Source: Bacteroidota bacterium
Lineage (GTDB): Bacteria; Bacteroidota; Bacteroidia; SXHM01
Length of the DNA: 41,628 nt
NCBI GenBank assembly: GCA_947478465.1
Contig: CANJWH010000025.1
Location: 1 to 41,628, forward strand
Direction of reading: 5' to 3'
Part shown: positions 31,724 to 40,180 of the stretch, piece after piece
Layout of the letters: every line of letters begins with the position of its first letter
Numbering within the stretch: position 1 is the stretch's first letter
The notes under the pieces: generated by a model
Told to the model about the DNA's origin: nothing
Database searches by the model: none
The model's input: the letters and a program-made list of their open reading frames with translations, nothing else
Translations under genes and position numbers: made by a program

Positions 31724-34700
31724 GTGAAATTTTTTATAAAAACCCATAGCATCAGAATTACCATAGCGCTTGCGGTTTTATTCATATTGAGTTCGGATTT
31801 TGCATATGCACAGCCTGCAAATGATGCTTGCACTTTTCCGCAAGTTATCACCTTACCCAATACCGGAAATGCTTGTGTAACTTCAACAACTGTTGGTGCC
31901 ACCAGTGATAATACAACTAATACCTGTGATACAGGGACACCGGGCAACGAAGTTTGGTTTACATATACAGCAGCCGGTTCTGTAAATACAGTTACTGTAA
32001 CACCTACTGGTTCTCCTTCTATTCAGAGGGCTGTTGTAACTCTTTCAATTACCAATTGCACAAGCGGAACCTATAATAGTTGCAATGTAAGCGCTACCAA
32101 TGGCGGAACAGCCACAACAAACTTGTCAATAACGCCCGGATCACAAGTATGGATATCTGTAGAATCAGATAATGGAGTAGAAGGTAGTTTTCAGATTTGT
32201 GTTACTTCTATTGACCAACCGCCTGCCCCGGGTAACTCTTGCGCAACCGCATCGGTACTTTGCGATTTAAGTTCATTTACAGTAAATCCATTTCCTAATA
32301 ATAGCAGCGGCTTAACACCCCCTTGCTTTGGCTCTGCATTGCAACAGCCCGTTTATTATCAGTTTACAGTTGGGGTAACCGGCACTTTAGCATGGAATGC
32401 AGACGTGCTGGGAATGGCTGAATATGATTGGGCATTGTATAACATTACAGGAGGATGCTTTGGTACTAACCTTGCCTGTAACTATAATTATACAGGTACA
32501 TTGTTAACGCCAGAGAACAGCAACAACATTGGTATGCAGACAGGCTTGGGTTCCTGCACAGGAGAGTTTTGTCCTGCAATGACTGTAACTGCTGGCAATA
32601 CATACCTTATTATTATTGATAATTACTCATACTTAACATCCGGAACTTCTGTTGGATTTACTATGAGTTTTACAGGAAGCACTTTTCAGATGGCACCCAC
32701 CTCGCAATTTACTGCAAACCCAACAACAGGTTGTGCTCCGCTAAATGTAAGTTTCAATAATACCAGCATTGGAGCAGTTTCCTCTTCCTGGAATTTCGGA
32801 AACGGAAATACCTCTGTTGCTGCATCACCCCCTGCACAAACCTACTCCACTCCGGGCACTTTTCTGGTTTCCTTAACTTCAACTTCATCTACAGGTTGTA
32901 CCAATGTGAGTTCAACAAGTGTGGTAGTTAACAGCGGACCAACAGCAACTGTGCCTGCCAATATAACACAGTGTGCAGGAACTACTGTGGCAGCTGCAAC
33001 ATTTACCAGCACTCCTACAGGTGCAACATTTGCCTGGACCAACAGCAATACTGCAATTGGTTTGGGAGCCAGTGGAAATGGAAACATCCCTTCTTTTACT
33101 GCAACTAATTCAACTGGCAGTCCTATTACAGCAACTATTACCGTAACACCAACACTAAACGGTTGCAGCGGAACTCCTTCTACTTACACAATAACAATAA
33201 ACCCAGGGCCTGTTGTTTCTGTAAACTCACCAACCATTTGTCAGGGTGCAACAGCAAATCTTATTGCTACAGGTGCTACAAGCTACACATGGTCGGCAGG
33301 TGCAACGGTAACAGGAGTAGGTACTGCTGATGCAAGCCCTGCATCAACTTCTACCTATACTGTAACAGGAACTACAGCAGGCTGTACGGGCACAGCAACG
33401 GCAACAGTAACGGTAGCCAGTTCAATCAGCGTATCAGTAAACTCACCCACGATTTGTGCAGGAGCATCGGCAACACTCACTGCTGCTGGTGCAAACACCT
33501 ATCTCTGGTCTGATGGCTCAACAGATAATCCCTTGGTTGTTTCTCCTTCATCAACTACCACCTATGATGTTACAGGAAGTTCGGGCGGTTGTTCGGGAAC
33601 AGTCACTTCCACAGTTACCGTGAATGCAGTGCCCAATGTGGTGGTAAATTCACCAACCATTTGTGCTGCAGGAACTGCGGTGCTTACCGCAGGCGGTGCC
33701 ACAACCTATCTTTGGGACACCGGTTCAACTGTTAATCCTTTGTCTGTTTCTCCGGCAGTCACTACCACTTATACTGTTACAGGTACAACAGCAAACTGTT
33801 CAGCCTCAGCCACGGCAACGGTTACGGTTAGTGCATCGCTGAATGTTACCGTAAACTCGCCAACAATTTGTGCAGGACAAAATGCAACCCTTACAGCATT
33901 GGGAGGAACCACTTATGTATGGTCTGACGGCTCAACTGATAATCCATTGGTGGTTACTCCTGCCTCAAACATCAGCTATACTGTTACCGGAACTAGCTTA
34001 ACATGTACAGGAACGGCAACAGCAGATATAACCGTAAACCCTGTTCCAGTGATAAATGTAAACTCACCGTCTGTTTGTGCAGGAACATCAGCCACACTTA
34101 CTGCTACAGGTGGAACAACGTACTCATGGAATAATGGTTCAACAGCAAACCCTTTAACTGTAAGTCCTTCGGTAACGGCTACCTATACAGTAACGGGAAC
34201 TGATTTGGGCTGTTCTGCAACAGCAACATCAACTGTTACTGTAAATCCGTCACCAACGGTATCGGTAAACTCACCAACAATTTGTGAAGGTGATGCAGCA
34301 ACATTAACAGCAACGGGGGGGGCCACTTATCTGTGGTCAACAGGAGAAACAACAGACCAGATTTCTGTATCACCTGTTTCTTCAACAACGTACACAGTAA
34401 CAGGTACTGATTTAGGTTGTTCAACAACTGTAACTTCAACCGTTACAGTTAATCAAACAACAATTTCGCTTTTGCCTGCAACTGCAGCCATTTGTGAAGG
34501 AGAGTCGGTTTCACTTTCTGCTTCAGGAGCAACATCCTATTTGTGGTCGCCTGCAACAGGTTTAAGTTCCTCATCGGGGAACAGTGTTACGGCCAATCCT
34601 GTTGTTACCACAACGTATACCATTACAGGTACTGATAATGGATGTTCAGATGATGAAACTATTACCGTTACTGTTAATCCTAATCCTGTTGTTGATTTTG

Positions 34701-35467
34701 AAGCACTACCAGTTTCCGGTTGTGTTCCGATTACGGTCCAGTTTAATGACCTTAGTTCTGTTGCATCAGGAACAATTTTTAACTGGCTGTGGGAAGCTGA
34801 TAATACATCGTTCTCAGATCAGCAAAACAATTCATACACTTTTACAGCACCCGGTTCTTATGATATAACACTTACCGTTACTTCTGATCAGAATTGTACT
34901 TCAACTCTTACTTATTCTGATTTAATAACAGCCAGTCCTCATCCTGTTGCTGATTTATCAGCTAATCCTGAATGGGCACAGATTATTTCACCTGAAGTAA
35001 CGTTTACAGATTTGTCGTCAGGCAATCCTGTGCAATGGAACTGGCAGTTCGGTAATGGTGATGCTTCATCGGTTCAAAATCCGGTTTACAGTTTTTCTGA
35101 TACAGGAACATATAACGTTATGCTAACTGTTACCAATCAGTTCGGTTGCACTGACAGAACAGAAATAACCATTGTAATAGCTCCGTTCTTTACACTTTAT
35201 GTGCCCAATGCTTTTACTCCTGATGGTAATGGATTGAATGATGTCTTTCTTCCTCTGGGTGAAACATTGCGCAAGTATGAATTGCGAATTTTTAATCGTT
35301 GGGGCGAACAGATTTTTGAAAGCTTTGAGCCTTCAATAGGATGGAACGGAAAATCCCGCAACTCAGGAAAAGAACTTCCTCCCGGAGTATATGTTTACAG
35401 AATTTCAGTAGAGGATGAGCACAATCGTCCCCAGGATTTTAAAGGAATAGTTTCGCTTATCAGATAA
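31724..35467 (+). CDS. Giant Ig/PKD-repeat secreted protein with T9SS type B (CHU-C-like) sorting domain
   Basis: This 1247-residue protein, from a GTG start, has a signal peptide (1-29, ...SSDFAYA). Two beta-sandwich regions of pre-peptidase/CUB-like character follow (about 30-320), then a PKD domain (about 326-400). Seven tandem ~70-residue Ig-like repeats span about 497-986, each starting VNSPTIC and closing YTVTGT...C...TVTV with a cysteine pair. Two more PKD domains are at about 989-1150. The C-terminal type B sorting domain begins near 1155 (YVPNAFTPDGNGLNDVF ... ELRIFNRWGEQIFES). It would be exported by Sec and T9SS and sit outside the cell. Stacked Ig and PKD repeats suggest an adhesin or stalk, but no enzyme domain is visible. 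The repeats are so alike that their number may vary by recombination. Confidence 0.85.
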   Translation: MKFFIKTHSIRITIALAVLFILSSDFAYAQPANDACTFPQVITLPNTGNACVTSTTVGATSDNTTNTCDTGTPGNEVWFTYTAAGSVNTVTVTPTGSPSIQRAVVTLSITNCTSGTYNSCNVSATNGGTATTNLSITPGSQVWISVESDNGVEGSFQICVTSIDQPPAPGNSCATASVLCDLSSFTVNPFPNNSSGLTPPCFGSALQQPVYYQFTVGVTGTLAWNADVLGMAEYDWALYNITGGCFGTNLACNYNYTGTLLTPENSNNIGMQTGLGSCTGEFCPAMTVTAGNTYLIIIDNYSYLTSGTSVGFTMSFTGSTFQMAPTSQFTANPTTGCAPLNVSFNNTSIGAVSSSWNFGNGNTSVAASPPAQTYSTPGTFLVSLTSTSSTGCTNVSSTSVVVNSGPTATVPANITQCAGTTVAAATFTSTPTGATFAWTNSNTAIGLGASGNGNIPSFTATNSTGSPITATITVTPTLNGCSGTPSTYTITINPGPVVSVNSPTICQGATANLIATGATSYTWSAGATVTGVGTADASPASTSTYTVTGTTAGCTGTATATVTVASSISVSVNSPTICAGASATLTAAGANTYLWSDGSTDNPLVVSPSSTTTYDVTGSSGGCSGTVTSTVTVNAVPNVVVNSPTICAAGTAVLTAGGATTYLWDTGSTVNPLSVSPAVTTTYTVTGTTANCSASATATVTVSASLNVTVNSPTICAGQNATLTALGGTTYVWSDGSTDNPLVVTPASNISYTVTGTSLTCTGTATADITVNPVPVINVNSPSVCAGTSATLTATGGTTYSWNNGSTANPLTVSPSVTATYTVTGTDLGCSATATSTVTVNPSPTVSVNSPTICEGDAATLTATGGATYLWSTGETTDQISVSPVSSTTYTVTGTDLGCSTTVTSTVTVNQTTISLLPATAAICEGESVSLSASGATSYLWSPATGLSSSSGNSVTANPVVTTTYTITGTDNGCSDDETITVTVNPNPVVDFEALPVSGCVPITVQFNDLSSVASGTIFNWLWEADNTSFSDQQNNSYTFTAPGSYDITLTVTSDQNCTSTLTYSDLITASPHPVADLSANPEWAQIISPEVTFTDLSSGNPVQWNWQFGNGDASSVQNPVYSFSDTGTYNVMLTVTNQFGCTDRTEITIVIAPFFTLYVPNAFTPDGNGLNDVFLPLGETLRKYELRIFNRWGEQIFESFEPSIGWNGKSRNSGKELPPGVYVYRISVEDEHNRPQDFKGIVSLIR

Positions 35468-35481
35468 CTATAACTGAATAA

Positions 35482-36366
35482 TTATTTTCCCCAGCTTACC
35501 AGATATACCCCGCCAAAAATCAACAGAGCTGCTATAATTTTCAGCACTGTGAGTGAGTCGTTACCAAGCCCTATTGCAATAGCTGTGGCAAACACGGGTT
35601 GCGAATAAATATAAATACTAACAGTTGCCGGACTTACTCTGCTCAAGGCATAACTATTAAAAAGATAGGCGAAGAAACTAAGCCCAACAACTACAAAAAT
35701 AACACCGCCTAAAATATTCAGCGGCATAGTTGCCCAGTTAATTTCTAATGCTTCATTCAGGCCAAATGGCAGCGACATAAGCAAACCGAAAAAGAACACC
35801 CATTTATTTACCGTAAGCGGATGGTATTTTTTCATCAAAGGTTTTATCATAACAAGATACACTCCAAATAGTGATGCATTGATAAAAACCATCAAATCGC
35901 CCGGCATAGTTTCGCTGCCGAATGAAAAATCTTTTCCCATAACTATTATCAAAAGCGCACCAATAACTCCGGAAATAATTCCGGTGATTTTTGCTAGTGT
36001 AATTCTTTCTTTTAATAGTAAGGAAGCAGCCAGTAAAACCAACACCGGTGTGGAAGTCATAATAATAGCAGCGTTTATGGGAGTGGTTAAACTCAGTCCT
36101 TTAAAAAACAGCATCTGGTTAGCTGCTATACCCAAAAAAGCCCCGGCTATAAGTGTCAGAAAATCTTTTTTCTCCACTTGTTCACGTTTCAAAAGTGCAT
36201 GAAAAAACCAGAATAAGAGCACAGCACCAATCCCGCGCAGAACAATAAACCCAAACGGTTTCACATACTCGGGCATCACTGCTTTTGCGATTGAATAATT
36301 AGCTCCGTAAATAATATTAGCACCAAGCAGGGCAAGATGTGCGCTTATATTCTCTTTTGCTTTCAC
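35482..36366 (-). CDS. EamA-family (DMT) transporter
   Basis: This 294-residue inner-membrane protein has ten predicted transmembrane helices arranged as two EamA repeats (about 10-140 and 153-290). Typical features are GANIIYGANYSIAKAVM at the start and SLFGVYLVMIKPLMKKY at the start of the second repeat. Members export amino acids, metabolites or drugs; the substrate cannot be told. The start is a GTG at 36366. A -7-like box, TACTTTTGA (36379-36371), lies upstream on its strand. It is divergent from the flippase-like gene and shares its promoter region. Confidence 0.85.
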   Translation of the reverse strand: MKAKENISAHLALLGANIIYGANYSIAKAVMPEYVKPFGFIVLRGIGAVLLFWFFHALLKREQVEKKDFLTLIAGAFLGIAANQMLFFKGLSLTTPINAAIIMTSTPVLVLLAASLLLKERITLAKITGIISGVIGALLIIVMGKDFSFGSETMPGDLMVFINASLFGVYLVMIKPLMKKYHPLTVNKWVFFFGLLMSLPFGLNEALEINWATMPLNILGGVIFVVVGLSFFAYLFNSYALSRVSPATVSIYIYSQPVFATAIAIGLGNDSLTVLKIIAALLIFGGVYLVSWGK

Positions 36367-36441
36367 GGCTTCAAAAGTAGGAATATCAATAACCTGTTCG
36401 TGCGGAATGCGTATTTTCGGGCTGACTATTCCTGTTACACA

Positions 36442-37635
36442 ATGGCAAATCGCGCAGCCGAACGTTTAAAACTTCTTACTCCCAGCAGAATTATTCTGCC
36501 TATTCTGATTGGGCTTTCGGTTGCCACTTACATGGTTTTTTCTGCTCTGCACGAAGAAAGGTTTGAGAAAAAGATTGCCGCAAATGCCAACTATGCCTGG
36601 AGCGACAGCAATGCAGATGGAAAAGAAGATCATGAAGAGTTTGTTTTTGCAGGAGAAGGAGAAGGTGATTATGTAAAGATTACTTACCGCGATGAATTAC
36701 GAAGTGTAAACTGGACCTGGTACTCAACATTATGGATTGTTATTGCAATTGTTTCCATGTTTATCCGTGATCTTAGTTACATGTATCGCATCCGTGTTCT
36801 TACCGATAATCATATTTCATGGCGCAGAAGTTTTGATGTGATTATGTTGTGGGAGTTTGCTTCAGCTGTTGCTCCCAGCGCTGTGGGTGGAAGCACTGTA
36901 GCCATGTTTATTGTAAACCGAGAAGGGATTAAATTAGGGAAAAGCACAGCCATTGTATTAATTACCTCGCTGCTGGATCAGCTTTTTTATATTGTTATGG
37001 TTCCTGTTGTTTTGCTGGTTGTAGGAACTCAGCACCTTCTTCCTGACTTTAGCAGTAAAGCAATGCAGGGTTTAGCTTCAGCCGGAATCAATCTTTTCTT
37101 TATAGGTTTTTCGCTTATGTTATTATACGCTGTTATAATTTCATGGGCTATATTTGTTAAACCCCGTGGTTTTAAGTGGTTGCTGATAAAAATATTCCAG
37201 CTTCCTTTTTTGCGCAAGTGGCGTTTGGCAGCAGCAGAAACAGGAAACGAAATTATGGATGCTTCTAAGGAGATAAGGGGTAAACCTTTTGGTTATTGGT
37301 TTAAAGCAACGGTTGCAACCTTTACATCATGGACTGCCCGTTTTTGGGTAACAAATTTCATTATCATGGCTTTTTTTCCGGTTAGCGAACACATGCTTAT
37401 TTATGCACGACAATTGGTGATGTGGGTAATAATGCACATCACTCCAACGCCCGGTGGCAGCGGTGTAGCCGAAATTATTTTCACAGGATTCATAGGGGAG
37501 TTTATTCTCTCTGCAGGATTGATAGGAAGCATTGCCATCATCTGGCGGCTTATCAGTTATTACCCGTATTTATTTATCGGGGCCATTATTCTTCCTGGCT
37601 GGATTAAGCGTTCTTACATTAAAAAGAAAGCCTGA
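36442..37635 (+). CDS. Flippase-like integral membrane protein (LPG-synthase TM / AglD-type)
   Basis: This 397-residue protein has about eight hydrophobic segments (first at 15-34, next at about 95-115) and the diagnostic TPTPGGSGVAE motif near residue 334, placing it in the lysylphosphatidylglycerol-synthase transmembrane / glycosyltransferase-associated flippase-like family. The first loop carries DSNADGKEDHEEF (about 54-66), which fits an EF-hand-type calcium loop. A frame open from 36337 would overlap the EamA gene; the start at 36442 gives MANRAAERLKLL directly before the first helix. No glycosyltransferase or synthetase domain is attached. The ligand is unknown. Confidence 0.8.
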   Translation: MANRAAERLKLLTPSRIILPILIGLSVATYMVFSALHEERFEKKIAANANYAWSDSNADGKEDHEEFVFAGEGEGDYVKITYRDELRSVNWTWYSTLWIVIAIVSMFIRDLSYMYRIRVLTDNHISWRRSFDVIMLWEFASAVAPSAVGGSTVAMFIVNREGIKLGKSTAIVLITSLLDQLFYIVMVPVVLLVVGTQHLLPDFSSKAMQGLASAGINLFFIGFSLMLLYAVIISWAIFVKPRGFKWLLIKIFQLPFLRKWRLAAAETGNEIMDASKEIRGKPFGYWFKATVATFTSWTARFWVTNFIIMAFFPVSEHMLIYARQLVMWVIMHITPTPGGSGVAEIIFTGFIGEFILSAGLIGSIAIIWRLISYYPYLFIGAIILPGWIKRSYIKKKA

Positions 37636-38658
37636 TTACCATTTAACAATTACCTTCCCCATTGATTTTCGTGACTCAACAAAACGATGTGCATCGGCCA
37701 GTTTATCTGCTGTGAAAACACCGCCAACAGTTGGTTTTATTTCACCTTTCTTAACAAGGTCTACAACACTTTCAAGACAAATTTTTAACCAATCAGGATG
37801 ATTGTCTGCTATGCGCAGCATATTCACTCCAATCATTCCGCGCGAGTTCATCAGAAACTGAACAGGATGATAAATTCCGAAATTGAAAACCATTTTCAAA
37901 GTATCCCAAATCTGTAAACCGCCACCCAGATTTTCTGCTGCACCGTAACCCACAATTCTTCCGCCTTTGTTAAGGCTGTTAAAACTTTTGCGGAATGTTT
38001 TTCCGCCAACCGAATCAAAAGCAACATCAACTCCTTCGGGTCTCAGCTTTTTTATTTCAGTGGCAAAGTCTGAAGTATTATAGTTAATCGGGTAATCAAC
38101 ACCCAATTCGCGCAGGTACTCTAATTTTTTGTCCGACCCTGCTGTTCCGTAAATAATGCATCCGTGACGTTTACAAAGCTGGACCAGCGCTGTACCAACA
38201 CCTCCCGCTGCAGCCTGAATCAGCACATGATTTCCTTTTCGAAGTCGAATCATTTCCTCGGCACAAAACCATGCCGTTGAATATTGAACTGCCAGGGCAC
38301 AGGCAACACCGGCATCCATATCTTCTCCAATCGGAACAATAGCCCGTTCATCTGTAACAACGTATGTTGCATATCCTCCAAAGCGGCTGAAAGCAACAAC
38401 CCGTGTTCCTTTTTCAAGTTTGTTTTTTACCTGACTTCCGCAGGCTTCAACTCTTCCAACTGATTCATACCCTATAACAGCAGGTAGTGGCGGGGCATCC
38501 TGATAAAGACCATTGCGCGCCATAATGTCGGCAAAGTTGATTCCGAATGCATCAACCTTAACAAGTATTTCATTTGCAGCAGGAACTGGCATTGGCTTTT
38601 CCTTTAATTCAAATGCTTTTTCGGGTTCACCGTATTTTACAATGGTATAGGCTTTCAT
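37636..38658 (-). CDS. MDR-family NAD(P)H-dependent quinone oxidoreductase (VAT-1-like)
   Basis: This 340-residue cytoplasmic medium-chain reductase has a GroES-like N-terminal domain (PAVIGYESVGRVEACG) and a Rossmann domain with AAAGGVGTALVQL. The C-terminal part LKMVFNFGIYHPVQFLMNSRGMIG resembles the synaptic-vesicle VAT-1/quinone oxidoreductase subgroup. The usual zinc-binding cysteines are missing, so it is a zinc-free member. It would reduce quinones or enones with NADPH; the real substrate is unknown. The longer open frame to 38703 is rejected in favour of ATG 38658 (MKAYTIVKYGEPEKAF), the normal start for the family. Its stop directly abuts that of the flippase-like gene (convergent, no spacer). 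Confidence 0.9.
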   Translation of the reverse strand: MKAYTIVKYGEPEKAFELKEKPMPVPAANEILVKVDAFGINFADIMARNGLYQDAPPLPAVIGYESVGRVEACGSQVKNKLEKGTRVVAFSRFGGYATYVVTDERAIVPIGEDMDAGVACALAVQYSTAWFCAEEMIRLRKGNHVLIQAAAGGVGTALVQLCKRHGCIIYGTAGSDKKLEYLRELGVDYPINYNTSDFATEIKKLRPEGVDVAFDSVGGKTFRKSFNSLNKGGRIVGYGAAENLGGGLQIWDTLKMVFNFGIYHPVQFLMNSRGMIGVNMLRIADNHPDWLKICLESVVDLVKKGEIKPTVGGVFTADKLADAHRFVESRKSMGKVIVKW

Positions 38659-38762
38659 AGCTTTATAAGATATTTTCAGCAAACTTAGAATATAATTTTT
38701 CAAAACTGATTAATGTCATTAATTGTGGTGGATAAAGCCCCGACCTTGGCAATAAATTTGCC

Positions 38763-40139
38763 ATGTCTAAGAAAATTATCATTGAGCCGTTTAAGATCAA
38801 AACGGTTGAGCCATTACATATTGCTACAGAGCAGGAACGTGAGCAATACCTAAAAAGTGCTTTTTACAATCCTTTCCTTTTAAAATCTAGTCAGGTAACA
38901 TTTGACTTTCTTACCGATAGCGGAACATCTGCTATGAGTTCTGCTCAATGGGCTGCACTTATTAATGCAGACGAATCGTATGCAGGTGCAAGCAGTTGGG
39001 AGCATTTATGGCAAAGTATACACGACCTCACAGGCTATCCTTATATTTTACCAACTCATCAGGGACGAGCTGCAGAGCGGATTTTATATGGATATATCGG
39101 AAAGCCCGGAAAGGTTTTTATCAGCAATACACATTTTGATACTACACGAGCAAACATTGAATTCAGTGGAGCAACTGCTATTGATTGCTTAATCCCAGAA
39201 GGTTCTCAACCATCTCTCATTTATCCTTTTAAAGGAAATATGGATATTGAAAAGCTGGAAGAAATTATTCTTCAGCATAAAGCAGAAAATATTGGTGCAG
39301 TGATTTTGACAGTAACCAATAATTCAGGTGGCGGTCAACCAGTAAGTATGGAAAATGCACGTGAGGCAAAGCGTATTTGTTCAAAATATAACATCCTGTA
39401 CATCCTTGACTGTTGCCGTATTGCTGAGAATGCATATTTTATAAAACACCGTGAAAAAGAATTTGAGCATTACACCTATTTTGACATAGCCAAAGAAATG
39501 TTCTCGCTTGCTGATGGATGTATCATGAGCGCCAAGAAAGATGGTTTAGTAAACATCGGAGGTTTTCTTGCATTGCGTGATAAAAAGCTGGCAGACGCCT
39601 GTACTAACCTTTTGATTATTACTGAAGGGTTTTCAACTTATGGCGGACTTTCAGGCCGCGATATGGAAGCGCTTGCAGTTGGCTTGAAAGAAGTTTTTGC
39701 TCCGGGTTACTTAACGTATAGAATAAAAAGCACAACCTATCTTGGAGAAAAAATTTCAGAAAAAGGAGTTCCGATTTTATTGCCGGTTGGTGGACATGCT
39801 GTGTATATTGATGCCAAAGCATTGTATCCTCACATTCCTGTTCATGAATATCCCGGACAGGCTTTGGTTTGCGAGCTTTATAAAAAAGGAGGAATCAGAA
39901 GTGTTGAAATTGGTTCTGTAATGTTTGGCAAGTATGATGAAAGTGGAAAACTCATTCCTTCTAAAATGGAATTGGTTCGTATGGCTATTCCCCGCAGGGT
40001 TTACACACAAAGCCATATTGATTATGTGGCTGAAATATTTGATGAAATTATTGCTGACCGCGATAATGTTAAAGGATATAAAATAATTGAAGAGCCTAAG
40101 TTTCTCCGTCACTTCACTGCAAAATTTCAACAGCTGTAA
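38763..40139 (+). CDS. tnaA: Tryptophanase (tryptophan indole-lyase)
   Basis: This PLP enzyme splits tryptophan to indole, pyruvate and ammonia. It is 458 residues. The Schiff-base lysine is in SAKKDGLV (K258/K259 region), with LTDSGTSAMSSAQWA near the start and PTHQGRAAERI (about 97-107). Tyrosine phenol-lyase is the close alternative. Here the substrate-site equivalents are Asp in FDTTR and Ile in VEIGS rather than the Thr and Arg of tyrosine phenol-lyases, so tryptophanase is preferred. No TnaC-like leader peptide or TnaB permease is visible, unlike the enterobacterial operon. The ATG lies two bases beyond a TAnnTTTGC match (38753-38761). Confidence 0.9.
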   Translation: MSKKIIIEPFKIKTVEPLHIATEQEREQYLKSAFYNPFLLKSSQVTFDFLTDSGTSAMSSAQWAALINADESYAGASSWEHLWQSIHDLTGYPYILPTHQGRAAERILYGYIGKPGKVFISNTHFDTTRANIEFSGATAIDCLIPEGSQPSLIYPFKGNMDIEKLEEIILQHKAENIGAVILTVTNNSGGGQPVSMENAREAKRICSKYNILYILDCCRIAENAYFIKHREKEFEHYTYFDIAKEMFSLADGCIMSAKKDGLVNIGGFLALRDKKLADACTNLLIITEGFSTYGGLSGRDMEALAVGLKEVFAPGYLTYRIKSTTYLGEKISEKGVPILLPVGGHAVYIDAKALYPHIPVHEYPGQALVCELYKKGGIRSVEIGSVMFGKYDESGKLIPSKMELVRMAIPRRVYTQSHIDYVAEIFDEIIADRDNVKGYKIIEEPKFLRHFTAKFQQL

Positions 40140-40160
40140 ATTTCGTCTGTCTGATTTCTT

Positions 40161-40169
40161 TAGGTTTGC
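40161..40169 (+). promoter_or_regulatory. -7 promoter box of the DUF5686 gene
   Basis: TAGGTTTGC is an exact TAnnTTTGC match that ends 11 bases before the ATG at 40181, so the mRNA leader would be only a few bases long. No TTG occurs 19 bases upstream. Confidence 0.5.
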
Positions 40170-40180
40170 CGCATAAACTT

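Noticed and set aside
34584-34868. 94-aa ORF inside the Ig/PKD gene
   Set aside because: It is a Leu-rich shadow frame of the repeat-containing real gene, with no start context of its own.
36337-36441. Earlier start of the flippase-like gene
   Set aside because: It would overlap the divergent EamA gene and its promoter; the residues encoded resemble no signal or family N-terminus.
38753-38761. TAAATTTGC as a certain tnaA promoter
   Set aside because: It matches the -7 box but ends one base before the ATG and has no TTG at 19 bases, so it may be chance; kept only as a remark.
38763-40139. Tyrosine phenol-lyase
   Set aside because: The substrate-site Thr and Arg typical of tyrosine phenol-lyases are Asp (FDTTR) and Ile (VEIGS) here, as in tryptophanases; several shared motifs do not discriminate.
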